A stretch of 64,000 nucleotides of DNA from Micrococcus terreus (GTDB taxonomy: Bacteria > Actinomycetota > Actinomycetes > Actinomycetales > Micrococcaceae): contig NZ_FPCG01000008.1 of assembly GCF_900116905.1 (NCBI RefSeq), positions 111,684-175,683 of the forward strand, in the 5' to 3' direction. The notes beneath the pieces were generated by a model, which saw only the letters and a list, made by a program, of their open reading frames with translations, searched no databases and was not told the DNA's origin. This document shows positions 27,641 through 37,069 of the stretch, piece by piece. Within the stretch, counting starts at the first letter, position 1, and the number at the start of each line of letters is the position of its first letter. The translations under genes and the position numbers were made by a program.

Positions 27641-30600
27641 CGGACCTCCTCCGCATCCTGGTCATGATCGGGATCGACGGTGCCCACCGCGGCATCTGGC
27701 TCCACGCCGGGCCCGCTGCCCTGCACAGAGGCGCGGGAGGTGAGCGGGGCACGCCCCCTGCGGGCCGGCGTCGGGATGGCCAACAAGGCGGCGAAGCCCA
27801 CCAGCAGCGCCGCCACCCACCAGAGCCAGGCCGGGACACCGGACTCGTACCAGACGGTCAGCTCGCCGCCGGTGGCGGGCAGCTCGAACCGCTGCGCCCA
27901 CGCCGACGCGGACGTCCCCTCACCCGTGGCCGGGAGAGCGGTGAGCGGACGGCCGTCCAGGGTGGCCCGCCAGCCCGGATCGGCGCGCTCGGCCAGGACC
28001 ACGGATCGGGGGGCATCAGCGGCCGGCACCGTGCTCTGCACGCGCCCCTCCGCCTGCGCGAGCAGCAGCTGGACCTGGCCCTCAGCGTCCTCCACGCGCG
28101 CCCGGGAGGTGAAGAAGCCCTGACGGTCCTCGACCCCCAGCACTCCCGCCGCCTCCGGTCCGCCGTCCTGGGCCGGGGTGGCCCGCCAGAGCCAGCCGGA
28201 GTCAGTCAGGCCCACACTCGAGAGCCCGGGGACGGCGTCGATGGCGGCCGCCGTGGACGCCTCTCCCCCCTCAGGGTCGCGCAGGACCACGAAGGCCGCC
28301 CCGAAGGACTCCAGGGCCGGACGCGGATCCTCGGCGCTGCCGGAGGTCAGCTGGACGGCCAGGCTGCGCAGGGCCTCGTCGGCCGGGTCGGGCCGAGCCT
28401 GCCGGGGTGCGGTGAGGGGGCCTGTGAGCGTGCGTGTGGTGACGGCACCGGAGAGGTGGTCCAGGGTGGTGCCCGATCCGCTCACCAGACCCACCGCCAG
28501 CCCCTCCTCGGTCCGCTCGAGCACCAGGGTGCGGGTGGACAGACGGCTCAGCCCCTGGTCAGCGGCCGTGGCAGGAACGGTCCGCTGCCGCTCCCCGCGC
28601 ACCACCGTGCTGAAACCGACGTCCTCGTGGGTGCCCTGTGCGACCCCGGCCGCAGGAGCCGTGCCGGCCAGGCGGGGGCTCAGCCACAGGGTGGAGGTCA
28701 GGGCCACCGAGACCACGGCCAGACCGGCCAGCACCCCGACGACGGCCCTGGCCAGGGTGCCCGCCTCACGCAGGGTATGCACGCCGGCCTGGGCGGCCAG
28801 GAGCAGTCCGAGCAGCACCACCGAGGTGAACACGGCGATGCCGACGGTGACGGTCTGCCCGGCGGCGTCCAGGGACGTCACCAGCAGGGGGGCCGACCAG
28901 GCGCCCAGCAGCCCCAGCACGGTGATCACGGCACCGGTGCGGGCCACCCGCCCGGGCCGGCCCGGCGAGAAGAGACCGAGGCCGGCGAGCAGCAGCACGG
29001 GCACCCCGATCACCAGCGCGGCGATCAGCGTCCACGGCAGGTTCGGGTCCAGCCCCCCGGCCCAGGGCAGTGCGGCCAGGTCGGCTTCCGGGGTGAGTGC
29101 CAGGGGGAAGCCGAGCAGCTGCTGCCAGACGGGAGCGGGGTCGGCGGCCAACGGGACACCTGGATCAGCGAGCAGCGCCCGCGGAGTGGAGTGGTGCACC
29201 CACAGGGCCGGCAGCCACAGGGCCAGAGTGGGCAGCGGTGTCCACCACAGGGTCCGGCCCCGGCTGCGGGTGATCATGGCCACCAGGAGGAGGCCGGCCA
29301 GCAGGACGGGCAGCAGCACGGGTGCCGCGGCGGTCAGGACGGCCAGCAGCAGGGCCGTCCATCCGGATGCGGTCCAGGAGATCACGCCGCGGCGGCCCGG
29401 CCGTGGCCTGCGATCCACCGGTGTGCCCTCCGGGTCCAGACGATGCTGGGCGGCCGCCCCCACTGCGCGCAGCACGGCCACGCCCAGCCATGGAAGCAGC
29501 ACGTGGACCAGCACCGCACCGATCCGTCCCTGCCCGGTGGCCACCAGCAGGGCCGGGGAGCACCCCCACAGCAGGGCCATCAGCAGGCGACCGCCTCGGC
29601 TGCGTGCCACGCTGCCGGCCAGCGCCCACGCGCCGGCGGCCGCCAGCGGCATGGCCATCAGGATCAGCCAGAGCAGCACCGCCGAACCGTGTCCGGTGGA
29701 TCCCGCCACCGCCATGAGCAGTCCGAACGGGCCGGCCTGTCCGGGGCCGCCCAGTCCGGCGGTGGACCAGCCGTTCACCGCGTGGTGCCACAGCACGGAT
29801 GCCTGCTCGCTCAGCGGCAGCAGGGCGCCTCCGGTGGCGGTCTCAGCACCGAGCAGCCCCCACCAGCCCACCAGCGAGAGCCCCCCGAGCAGCACCAGCG
29901 CAACCACCAGGCCCAGGCCCACCCAGTTGCGCTCCGGTGTGGCCAGCGCGGTGAAGTCGTCGTGGTCCCCGGTCGGCTGGTGCTCATCAGTGGTGCTGCC
30001 GGTGCCGTCGCCGATCACCTCCTCGGGACTGTCCAGGTCCAGCAGTCCCCGCCGATGCGCGCGCACCTCGCGGCGGGTGGCCTTCAGGGGACCCACCACG
30101 GACCGGGAGACGGTCCGGGAGGCGCGTGCCCGTCGTCGGGACCTGGCCAGGGCCAGAGGCCGGAGCAGCGTGCGCAGGGTGCCGGTCAGCCGGGCCGTCC
30201 CCACCTCCGGCTCCTTGGCCAGCAGGGATCCCAGGAAGGCGCCGACCGCGGTGATCAGGCTCCACAGCCAGAGGACCGGGACAGCCAGGGCGGGGGCGTG
30301 CTTGAGCCGCAGCCACACGGCGGCCTCGCGCAGCTCCGCCTCTGCCCGGCGCCGGGTTCGCGACTCATCCGGGTCGGTGTCCGCCGGCTGCTGGTGGATC
30401 CGCGCACCGGGGACCACCACCACGCGGTGCCCGGCCAGACGGCTGCGCCAGCACAGGTCGGTGGCGGCCGCGCGCTCGGGCGTGTGCGGGTCCAGGCCGT
30501 CCAGCATGGCCCACACGTCCTGGCGCACGAGCATGCCCGGGAGCGGGACGGCCAGGACGTCGCTGCGGGCATCATGCTGTCCCTGGTCCAGCTCACCGGG

Positions 30601-31041
30601 CTCCAGCAGGGTGATCGGCTGGGCCGAGGCAGTGACCGTGGTGCCCACCGAGACCAGGTGCCGCGGGTGCTCGGCGTCCACCACCGTGCAGCCGGCCACG
30701 GTCACGGACGGGGAGGTCTCCACCGTGCGCAGCAACTGGTCCAGGGCGGAGGGATCCGCGTGGCTGTCACTGCGCAGCAGCCAGATCCACTGCTGATCCG
30801 CCGGTGCACCGTCCGCGCGGTCTGCGAGCGCGCGGGTCAGGTCTGCGGTCAGCGGTTCCTGCGTCTCGGTCAGCTCCAGCGGGATGGAGGCGTCCCGGGC
30901 CAGGGTGCGCAGCTGCTCCTTCAGCTCACCGGTGAGGGACCCGGGGCGGGCATGCACCACCACGCGCCGCGGTGGGGACGTCTGCAGCACAGCGGAGCGG
31001 ACGGCGTGGGCCGTCCGCTCCGGGAACTCGTCCACGACCAC
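27637..31041 (-). CDS. GT2 glycosyltransferase fused to a large polytopic membrane domain
   Basis: 1,134 residues. The N-terminal 250 form a GT2 domain: HAVRSAVLQTSPPRRVVVHA, IWLLRSDSHADPSALDQLL with a DxD-like acidic centre, VPLPGMLVRQDVW and CWRSRLAGHRVVVVPGARI. Then about 14 helices run to residue 860, a large exterior domain, and a last helix before a charged tail. The first usable start is GTG 31041; the first beta strand (VTVLVVV) would be clipped by it, so the start is uncertain. 35 nt from whiB and overlapping DUF5719. Likely an envelope polysaccharide enzyme; substrate unknown. Confidence 0.82.
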   Translation of the reverse strand: MVVDEFPERTAHAVRSAVLQTSPPRRVVVHARPGSLTGELKEQLRTLARDASIPLELTETQEPLTADLTRALADRADGAPADQQWIWLLRSDSHADPSALDQLLRTVETSPSVTVAGCTVVDAEHPRHLVSVGTTVTASAQPITLLEPGELDQGQHDARSDVLAVPLPGMLVRQDVWAMLDGLDPHTPERAAATDLCWRSRLAGHRVVVVPGARIHQQPADTDPDESRTRRRAEAELREAAVWLRLKHAPALAVPVLWLWSLITAVGAFLGSLLAKEPEVGTARLTGTLRTLLRPLALARSRRRARASRTVSRSVVGPLKATRREVRAHRRGLLDLDSPEEVIGDGTGSTTDEHQPTGDHDDFTALATPERNWVGLGLVVALVLLGGLSLVGWWGLLGAETATGGALLPLSEQASVLWHHAVNGWSTAGLGGPGQAGPFGLLMAVAGSTGHGSAVLLWLILMAMPLAAAGAWALAGSVARSRGGRLLMALLWGCSPALLVATGQGRIGAVLVHVLLPWLGVAVLRAVGAAAQHRLDPEGTPVDRRPRPGRRGVISWTASGWTALLLAVLTAAAPVLLPVLLAGLLLVAMITRSRGRTLWWTPLPTLALWLPALWVHHSTPRALLADPGVPLAADPAPVWQQLLGFPLALTPEADLAALPWAGGLDPNLPWTLIAALVIGVPVLLLAGLGLFSPGRPGRVARTGAVITVLGLLGAWSAPLLVTSLDAAGQTVTVGIAVFTSVVLLGLLLAAQAGVHTLREAGTLARAVVGVLAGLAVVSVALTSTLWLSPRLAGTAPAAGVAQGTHEDVGFSTVVRGERQRTVPATAADQGLSRLSTRTLVLERTEEGLAVGLVSGSGTTLDHLSGAVTTRTLTGPLTAPRQARPDPADEALRSLAVQLTSGSAEDPRPALESFGAAFVVLRDPEGGEASTAAAIDAVPGLSSVGLTDSGWLWRATPAQDGGPEAAGVLGVEDRQGFFTSRARVEDAEGQVQLLLAQAEGRVQSTVPAADAPRSVVLAERADPGWRATLDGRPLTALPATGEGTSASAWAQRFELPATGGELTVWYESGVPAWLWWVAALLVGFAALLAIPTPARRGRAPLTSRASVQGSGPGVEPDAAVGTVDPDHDQDAEEVR

Positions 31042-31076
31042 CAGGACCGTGACGTGCTGTTCGTGCTGGGTGTCGA

Positions 31077-31631
31077 TCAGCTCGACCGCTTCCGCAGCCG
31101 GCGCCTCTCCCGCTCGGAGAGGCCGCCCCAGATGCCGAACCGTTCATCGTTGGAGAGGGCGTACTCCAGGCACTCGCTGCGCACGGTGCAGGAGGCACAG
31201 ACCTTCTTGGCGTCACGGGTGGAGCCGCCCTTCTCCGGGAAGAAGGCCTCTGGGTCGGTCTGGGCGCACAGGGCGTCCACCTGCCAGGCCAGCTCGCCTT
31301 CGACCTCCAGGGGATCGGCCAGACCGGGCAGTCCCAGCCAGACGCCGCTCTGGGAGTCGGAGCCGCGGCGCTCACGGTCGGTGCGCGGGGTCTCCGTGCC
31401 CGGATGCAGGGCGGTGACAGTGGCCTCGGCCTGTTCGTCGGAGTCGGTGTCCTCGTGGGCGGTCAGGAAGGCGGCGGCCAGGTCATCCAGGGATCCGGTC
31501 TCCTGGAGCCGGCGCGAGGCATCCGGATCCGCCGGGTCAACGAACCAGTCAGCTGGTACGCCTCGACGTGGAGGTGCTGCGTCGGCAACGTGTCCGTGCC
31601 GGAGGTCCTCCAGCCGTTGTGCGTTGTCCAT
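31077..31631 (-). CDS. whiB2: WhiB-family Fe-S transcription regulator, WhiB2/WhmD type
   Basis: 184 residues. C-terminal 70 residues are a WhiB domain with four cluster-ligand Cys at 122, 145, 148 and 154, the turn GIWGG at 166-170 and the basic tail RERRRLRKR. Wording around the cluster (TDPEAFFPEKGGSTRDAKK) is that of the WhiB2/WhmD group, which governs septation and cell division in mycobacteria. The first 95 residues are an acidic extension absent from the 89-residue M. tuberculosis protein. AAGGA precedes ATG 31631. A consensus promoter with an overlapping palindrome lies about 200 nt upstream. It heads the operon with the GT2 and DUF5719 genes. Confidence 0.9.
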   Translation of the reverse strand: MDNAQRLEDLRHGHVADAAPPRRGVPADWFVDPADPDASRRLQETGSLDDLAAAFLTAHEDTDSDEQAEATVTALHPGTETPRTDRERRGSDSQSGVWLGLPGLADPLEVEGELAWQVDALCAQTDPEAFFPEKGGSTRDAKKVCASCTVRSECLEYALSNDERFGIWGGLSERERRRLRKRSS

Positions 31632-31833
31632 GTTCTGGGTCCTTCCCCATGCTGCGTTGCGTCCCGGATCCGGATCTCGGGGTACCGGGTACGGCGGGAT
31701 TGCCGGGCGCATCCTGCAGCCGACGCCGTCCCCGCCGCCTGCGATGCCTTCTCATGGCGCGGCGGAGGGCAGTTGCGTCGGTGGGTCGGACGAGGGGAAG
31801 CGCCTGGGTCACCGAGACCGTTCTCTGCCACTA

Positions 31834-31863
31834 ATTACATGGGTGTAAGTACCCTTTCGTCAA
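31834..31863 (-). promoter_or_regulatory. Consensus-like promoter for whiB2
   Basis: On the minus strand TTGACG (31863-31858), 18 nt, then TGTAAT (31839-31834): five of six matches to both housekeeping hexamers. It points to whiB2 with a start near 31827. Confidence 0.65.
31835..31848. promoter_or_regulatory. Palindromic operator candidate TTACA-N4-TGTAA
   Basis: Perfect 5-bp arms separated by TGGG, lying on the -10 box of the whiB2 promoter. Position suits a repressor site. It is close to, but one base longer in spacing than, the BldD half-site arrangement known for whiB genes of Streptomyces. Confidence 0.45.
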
Positions 31864-31979
31864 GTGCGGCGGGGGTTCTGCAGACCTGTGCTCGGGCCGA
31901 ACTGAGCACGACACGCCGAGTCGTCCGCTCCGCAGATTCGGCGTGTTGCCGACGGTCCCTGATGTGACAGTCTGGACCC

Positions 31980-32747
31980 ATGGTCTGCCTCGGTTCGCTC
32001 AGCTTCTCCGGCCCCGATCCCCGCCCTCTGATCGACCGCCTCGAGGCCTCGCCGCGACCGGCGGTGGTGCAGTATCCGGGTGCCGCCGACGCCGAGGGAC
32101 GGATCGAGCTCTCCGGCCGCGTGCTGGTGAACTGGGCCGCCAAGACCGCGAATCTGTTGGACGTGGAAGGGCTGAGCAGCGGCTCCCGGATGGCGGTGGA
32201 CCTGCCCGCCGCGTGGAAGTCACTGGCCGTGTCCTTGGGGGCGCTGTGGTCCGGCGCCGAGCTGACCCTGATCCGCTCCGTTCCGGACTCCCCGGACGCC
32301 GTGCCCACCGATGCCGTCCTCACCGACCGGCCCGAGCAGTGGGTCGATCATCCCGGGGTGCTGATCGCCGTCTCGTCCGGCGCCACGGACACCGAGTTCA
32401 GCGGCGATCTGCCTGCCCACGCCGTGGACCTCTCCGCCGAGGTGCGCCAGCAGGCCGACCAGTTCCTGCTCCCGGCACCGGACCTCTCCCCGGCCACGCT
32501 TCCAGCGCTGGCCCAGGATGAGCGTCCCGACGACGGCTCCGTCACCTCGGCCAGTGCATGGATCGTCGAGCAGTCCCGCGGGACGGCTGTCGCGGCGGGT
32601 GGACGACGGCTCGACGCCGCCCTGCTGCTGACCGCCATCACCGCCTGGGACACCCTGCGCCCGGTGGTCCTGGTCCCCGCGGAGTCACTGTCCGAGCTGG
32701 ACGAGACCAGCACCCAGGCCCTCACCGACGAAGGCCTCACCGCCTGA
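31980..32747 (+). CDS. TIGR03089 family protein
   Basis: 255 residues, matching the actinobacterial TIGR03089 family, which resembles a truncated N-terminal part of adenylate-forming enzymes. Visible: PAVVQYPGAADAEGRIELSG, VLVNWAAKTANLL, VAVDLPAAWKSLA-like text near residue 70, and the conserved C-terminal block AALLLTAITAWDTLRPVVLV. No ATP-binding P-loop or C-terminal adenylation domain is present, so enzyme activity is doubtful. In mycobacteria the family member lies beside an LCP-family gene; here GtrA and purine genes intervene. Function unknown. Confidence 0.82.
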   Translation: MVCLGSLSFSGPDPRPLIDRLEASPRPAVVQYPGAADAEGRIELSGRVLVNWAAKTANLLDVEGLSSGSRMAVDLPAAWKSLAVSLGALWSGAELTLIRSVPDSPDAVPTDAVLTDRPEQWVDHPGVLIAVSSGATDTEFSGDLPAHAVDLSAEVRQQADQFLLPAPDLSPATLPALAQDERPDDGSVTSASAWIVEQSRGTAVAAGGRRLDAALLLTAITAWDTLRPVVLVPAESLSELDETSTQALTDEGLTA

Positions 32748-32876
32748 CTCCAGATCACGTGCGCAGAAGGTGTTGAGACACGCCGAGCCGACACCCACGT
32801 GGCGTGATCATGATCAGGCGAGCGGGGCCGGCCGGGTGGGCTGGTCAGTGCGGGAGCACCGCCCTGCGCAGCTGGG

Positions 32877-33458
32877 TCAGCGGCCGGGCTCGGCCGGGGT
32901 GCGAGCGGACGGGGCCTCGGCGTCCTGACCCACGGGATCAGCACGGCGTTCGCGCACCACCGGCAGCTGTCCGGTGAGCAGCTCGCGGTCGTGGGCGAAG
33001 GCCGGGTCGGCGTCCATCTCCTCGGTGAACACCCAGAAGCGGTAGGCGAAGAAGCGGAAGACCGTGCCGAAGAACAGGCCGATCACGTTGCCGGCGATGA
33101 ACAGGCTGGTGGAGTCGGTCAGGCCCATCCAGTACTGGGCGATGAACACGCAGCCGGCCTGGATGCCCAGCCCGATCGCGTTCATCACCAGGAACAGGAC
33201 CAGCTCCCGGACCACGTTGTTCTGCCTGCGGTGCCGGAAGGTCCAGAAGCGGTTGGCCACCCAGGAGAAGATCGTCGCCACCACGCCGGCCACGATCTTG
33301 GCCTTGACGGGGCTGCCCTCCAGGGGGCCGTTGAGCATCCAGATGAAGACGGCGGAGTCGATCACGAAGGCCGCCGCGCCCACGGTGCCGAATTTGGCGA
33401 CCTCCCGCCAGAGCATGCGCACCAGCGCCATCAGACGCTGCCAGAGGTTGCTGAGCAT
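32877..33458 (-). CDS. GtrA family membrane protein
   Basis: 193 residues with four helices. GtrA pattern: EVAKFGTVGAAAFVIDSAVF in helix one, IFSWVANRFWTFRHRR after helix two, and GTVFRFFAYRFWVFTEE after helix four. GtrA proteins are linked to export or translocation of polyprenyl-linked sugars for surface glycans. A charged tail of about 45 residues follows. ATG 33458 is chosen since the longer frame lacks helices; AAGGAG sits 14 nt upstream, rather far. Divergent from purK, as in mycobacteria. Confidence 0.87.
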   Translation of the reverse strand: MLSNLWQRLMALVRMLWREVAKFGTVGAAAFVIDSAVFIWMLNGPLEGSPVKAKIVAGVVATIFSWVANRFWTFRHRRQNNVVRELVLFLVMNAIGLGIQAGCVFIAQYWMGLTDSTSLFIAGNVIGLFFGTVFRFFAYRFWVFTEEMDADPAFAHDRELLTGQLPVVRERRADPVGQDAEAPSARTPAEPGR

Positions 33459-33580
33459 GAGTGTGGGGTCGGCTCCTTGTGAGGGACTGTGACCCGCACA
33501 CTCTAGACCGCCCAGCCTCCGATTCGCTGGACGTTCAGGCGTCATACAGCGTGCGGTCCCCCACACCCAGCTGGGGTCGA

Positions 33581-33586
33581 TACCCT
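33581..33586 (+). promoter_or_regulatory. TACCCT -10 box for leaderless purK
   Basis: TACCCT 6 nt before GTG 33593, with no ribosome site. Confidence 0.5.
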
Positions 33587-33592
33587 GAACGA

Positions 33593-34804
33593 GTGACTTT
33601 CCCGGTACTTGGAGTGGTCGGCGGCGGACAGCTGGCCCGGATGATGGCCCCGCCCGCAACCGCCTTGGGCATTCGACTGCGCGTGCTCGCGGAGGGCCCG
33701 GACGTGTCCGCGGTGACGGCAGCTGACCATGAGGTCGGCGACTACCGCGATCTGGCGGCCCTGCGCGCGTTCGCGGCGACGGTGGACGTGGTGACCTTCG
33801 ACCACGAGCACGTCCCCGCCGAGCACCTGCGCACCCTGCAGGCCGAGGGCGTGGTCCTGCACCCCGGCCCCGATGCCCTGCAGTACGCCCAGGACAAGCT
33901 GCTGATGCGTCAGGCCTGCGAGCGCCTGGGCCTGCCCAACCCGGAGTGGGCGGCGGTGTCCTCCGTCAGCGAGCTGACCGCCTTCGGCGAGCGCATCGGC
34001 TGGCCGGTGGTGCTCAAGACCCCGCGCGGCGGGTACGACGGCAAGGGCGTGCGCGTGGTCCGCACCCCGGAGCAGGCCGCCGCGTGCACCGACTGGTTCG
34101 AGCTGGACTTCGAGGCACTGCTGGTGGAGCAGATGGTCCCGTTCACCCGCGAGCTCTCCGCGCAGGTGGCCCGCACCCCGTCCGGGCAGACGGCTGTCTA
34201 CCCGGTGGTCGAGTCCCTCCAGACCGAGGGCGTGTGTGACCTGGTCACGGCCCCCGCACCAGGATTGAGCCCGACGACGGCCAGCGCGGCTCAGCAGGCA
34301 GCGGTCACCTTGGCCGAGGGGCTGGGGGTGACGGGCATGCTGGCCGTGGAGCTCTTCGAGACCCCGGGCACTGGTCCGGGGTTCATGGTCAACGAGCTGG
34401 CCATGCGTCCGCACAACTCCGGGCACTGGTCCATGGACGGTGCGGTCACCGGTCAGTTCGAACAGCATGTGCGTGCGGTGCTGGATCTGCCCCTGGGCTC
34501 CACGGACCCGGTGGGTGCGTACACGGTGATGAAGAACTACCTGGGCGGTGCGAACCAGGACCTGTACTCCGCCTTCCCGGAGGCCCTGCGCGCCCACCCG
34601 GAGGCCAAGGTCCACGCCTACGGCAAGTCCGTGCGCCCGGGACGCAAGATCGGCCACGTCAACGTGGTGGCCCCCCGCCCCGAGGACCTGGACGCCGCCC
34701 GCGCGGCCGCCGAGGGAGCCGCAGCCATCATCCGGGACGGGTCCTCCGCCACCCGCCCTGAGCCCGCCCAGCCCGCCCAGCCAGCCCAGACCCAGGAATC
34801 CTGA
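33593..34804 (+). CDS. purK: 5-(carboxyamino)imidazole ribonucleotide synthase
   Basis: 403-residue ATP-grasp enzyme converting AIR, ATP and bicarbonate to N5-CAIR in purine synthesis. N-terminal [26 protein letters not shown], the ATP-grasp stretch [17 protein letters not shown] near 142-158, [12 protein letters not shown], and metal/substrate site [15 protein letters not shown] near 263-277. GTG 33593 is set by family alignment and the TACCCT box. The stop overlaps the purE start (TGATG), so translation is coupled. The Pro/Ala/Gln tail is not conserved. Confidence 0.95.
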   Translation: MTFPVLGVVGGGQLARMMAPPATALGIRLRVLAEGPDVSAVTAADHEVGDYRDLAALRAFAATVDVVTFDHEHVPAEHLRTLQAEGVVLHPGPDALQYAQDKLLMRQACERLGLPNPEWAAVSSVSELTAFGERIGWPVVLKTPRGGYDGKGVRVVRTPEQAAACTDWFELDFEALLVEQMVPFTRELSAQVARTPSGQTAVYPVVESLQTEGVCDLVTAPAPGLSPTTASAAQQAAVTLAEGLGVTGMLAVELFETPGTGPGFMVNELAMRPHNSGHWSMDGAVTGQFEQHVRAVLDLPLGSTDPVGAYTVMKNYLGGANQDLYSAFPEALRAHPEAKVHAYGKSVRPGRKIGHVNVVAPRPEDLDAARAAAEGAAAIIRDGSSATRPEPAQPAQPAQTQES

Positions 34805-35424
34805 TGACCACTCCCCCGTCCTCACCCGTCACCCCCATCGCCCCGGGCACCACCCAGCCCGCCGCCCCGGCGAGCGCAGGCACCCAGGCGCGAGTCGCCG
34901 TCGTGATGGGGTCTGACTCGGACTGGCCGGTCATGCAGGCCGCCGCGGACGCGCTGGAGGAGTTCGGCATCCCGTATCTGGTGGATGTGGTCTCGGCTCA
35001 CCGCATGCCGCACGAGATGGTCGAGTTCGGGGCCACCGCGCAGGAGCGGGGCATCCGGGTGATCATCGCCGGTGCGGGCGGGGCTGCCCACCTGCCGGGC
35101 ATGCTGGCCTCCACCACGCCGCTGCCGGTGATCGGGGTGCCGGTCCCGTTGAAGACCCTGGACGGGATGGACTCGCTGCTCTCGATCGTGCAGATGCCCG
35201 CGGGCGTGCCGGTGGCCACCGTCTCGATCGGCGGGGCCCGCAACGCCGGGCTGCTGGCCGTGCGGATGCTGGCCACGGGCGACACCCCGGAGGCCGAGAC
35301 CCTGCGCACCCGGCTGACCGAGTTCGCCGCGGACCTGCGGGACACCGCCGCAGGAAAGGGGGCCGCCCTGAGCGCGTCTCTCAGCCAGGACTCAGGTCGA
35401 TCGAACTACACTGGAGCGCTCTGA
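34804..35424 (+). CDS. purE: N5-carboxyaminoimidazole ribonucleotide mutase
   Basis: 206 residues. PurE shifts the carboxyl group of N5-CAIR to CAIR, the step after PurK. Signature GSDSDW at about 36-41, VVSAHRMP near 61-68, [17 protein letters not shown] near 82-98, and [18 protein letters not shown] near 137-154. An unusual Pro/Thr/Ala-rich leader of about 30 residues precedes the core, with a C-terminal extension of similar low complexity. ATG 34804 overlaps the purK stop. Followed by the LCP gene 33 nt later. Confidence 0.95.
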   Translation: MTTPPSSPVTPIAPGTTQPAAPASAGTQARVAVVMGSDSDWPVMQAAADALEEFGIPYLVDVVSAHRMPHEMVEFGATAQERGIRVIIAGAGGAAHLPGMLASTTPLPVIGVPVPLKTLDGMDSLLSIVQMPAGVPVATVSIGGARNAGLLAVRMLATGDTPEAETLRTRLTEFAADLRDTAAGKGAALSASLSQDSGRSNYTGAL

Positions 35425-35457
35425 GGCTCGGGCGCCGCGCCCAGCCGGAATGACGGT

Positions 35458-37059
35458 ATGACTTCCCCTTCGCAGCTGGATCCCACCCCGCCCTCGCCCG
35501 TGCGCACCCCGGAACGGCTCTCCGCTCCGGACCGCACCAAGCGAGCGCTGATGCTGCTCGGTCTCACCCTGGTGCTGCCCGGCGCGGCCCAGGTGGTCGC
35601 CGGGGACCGCCGTCTGGGCCGGTTGGCCCTGCGGGTCACCCTGACCGTGTGGGCGCTGCTCGTCCTGGGCGTGCTGCTCGCCCTGTTCTTCAACCGGCCG
35701 CTGCTCTGGCTGGCCTCGAACACGGTGGTTCAGCTGGTGGCCGTGGTGGTGCTGGCGGCGCTGGCCGTGGGCTGGCTGATCCTGTGGGTGGACACCTTCG
35801 GGATCATCCGCTGGAACCTGCTGGCGCCCGGGATGAAACGGGTGGTCGGCGCCCTGACGGTGGGGCTGATGCTGCTGACCGGCGGCGTGCTGGGCTACGG
35901 GTCCTACGCGGTGAACACCGCCCGGAACTCCCTGGGCAACATCTTCGCCGTCCGCCCGGCGATCGACCCCGTGGACGGGCGCTACAACTTCCTGGTGATG
36001 GGCGGGGACGCCGGTGAGGGACGTGAGGGTCTGCGGCCGGACTCCATCCACGTGGCCTCGATCGACGCCGACTCCGGCCAGGTGGTCATGTTCTCCATCC
36101 CCCGGAACATGCAGAACGCGCCGTTCACCGAGGACTCCCCCCTGTGGCAGGTCTACCCGGACGGGTACAGCTGCGGGGACGCGTGCATCATCAACGCGCT
36201 GTACATGGACGTGACGAACCAGCACGCCGGTCTCTACCCCGGCGCGGCGGACCCGGGCGCCGAGGCGATGAAGGACGCCGCCGGCGGGATCCTGGGTCTG
36301 GAGATCCAGGGGTACGCCCTGGTGGACATGGACGGGTTCGCCCAGCTGATCGACGCCATGGGCGGTGTCTCGGTGACCACCGGCGGGTACACCCCCTACC
36401 GCGGTGTGCGCCCGGACGGCCAGTGGGGCAACGTCTGGTGGGCGCCGGGCGAGTACACGTTCAACGGCGCCGACGCCCTGGGCTACGCCCGCTCTCGCCT
36501 GCACACCAACGACTACGCCCGCATCGCCCGCCAGCAGTGCGTGCAGTCGGCCATGCTGGCCCAGTTCAACCCCCAGACCCTGCTGACCCGCTTCGAAGGG
36601 ATCATGCGGGCCGGCGAGCAGATCGTGGAGACGGACCTGCCCGGCCAGCAGCTGGGCACCTTCGTCTCCCTGGCCGCCCAGTCCCGCAGCCATCCCATGG
36701 AGCGGATGACCATCGGCCCGCCGGACTTCGAGGGCGACCGGTTCACCACCTTCCCGGACTACGAGCTGATCCACTCCCGCGTGGACCAGAAGCTCGCCGA
36801 GTCCGCCCAGGCCGCAGCCTCCTCCGGCCCGTACGGCCCGCAGGCCCTGCCGCTGCTCACCCGCTTCGCCCAGCTGCCGGCGGCGTCCACCCCCTCGGCC
36901 ACCCCCGGCACCCCGCAGAGCGAGTGGCCGGCACCGCCCACCCAGCCGGACGGCTCCCCCATCACCCCGGAGTACCTGCAGTGGGCCGAGGACACCGGCC
37001 AGGTGGGACTGCTGGAGCAGGCCGCCGCCACGAACCACCTGTGCGCCCCCGGCCGATAG
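35458..37059 (+). CDS. LytR-CpsA-Psr (LCP) family ligase
   Basis: 533 residues. Four helices lie in the first 147 residues, three more than the single helix of a minimal LCP protein. The LCP domain begins near residue 177: FLVMGGDAGEGREGLRPDSI with catalytic-site Asp and Arg residues, VVMFSIPRNMQN, GYALVDMDGFAQLIDAMGGV, and LGYARSRLHTNDYARIARQQ. LCP enzymes move glycans from polyprenyl carriers to peptidoglycan, in actinobacteria including arabinogalactan or teichoic-type polymers. The C-terminus is Pro/Thr-rich. The glycan is unknown. Ten nt before manA. Confidence 0.92.
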   Translation: MTSPSQLDPTPPSPVRTPERLSAPDRTKRALMLLGLTLVLPGAAQVVAGDRRLGRLALRVTLTVWALLVLGVLLALFFNRPLLWLASNTVVQLVAVVVLAALAVGWLILWVDTFGIIRWNLLAPGMKRVVGALTVGLMLLTGGVLGYGSYAVNTARNSLGNIFAVRPAIDPVDGRYNFLVMGGDAGEGREGLRPDSIHVASIDADSGQVVMFSIPRNMQNAPFTEDSPLWQVYPDGYSCGDACIINALYMDVTNQHAGLYPGAADPGAEAMKDAAGGILGLEIQGYALVDMDGFAQLIDAMGGVSVTTGGYTPYRGVRPDGQWGNVWWAPGEYTFNGADALGYARSRLHTNDYARIARQQCVQSAMLAQFNPQTLLTRFEGIMRAGEQIVETDLPGQQLGTFVSLAAQSRSHPMERMTIGPPDFEGDRFTTFPDYELIHSRVDQKLAESAQAAASSGPYGPQALPLLTRFAQLPAASTPSATPGTPQSEWPAPPTQPDGSPITPEYLQWAEDTGQVGLLEQAAATNHLCAPGR

Positions 37060-37062
37060 GCT
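37057..37062 (+). promoter_or_regulatory. TAGGCT -10 box for leaderless manA
   Basis: TAGGCT overlaps the stop codon of the LCP gene and lies 7 nt before ATG 37070. Suggests manA has its own transcript in addition to any read-through. Confidence 0.5.
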
Positions 37063-37069
37063 GGGATCC

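Larger units (their letters stand above)
31632..31979. other. 348-bp divergent intergenic region, whiB2 / TIGR03089
   Basis: Holds the whiB2 promoter at 31834-31863 and a palindrome over its -10 box. The predicted whiB2 leader is about 195 nt, long enough for control elements, but I recognise no riboswitch or attenuator. No convincing small ORF. Confidence 0.6.

Noticed and set aside
27664..31848. A 1,394-codon plus-strand open frame
   Set aside because: It is antisense to the GT2 gene, Gln/Gly/Arg-rich without any family motif. Long antisense frames are expected in very GC-rich genes with G/C at third positions.
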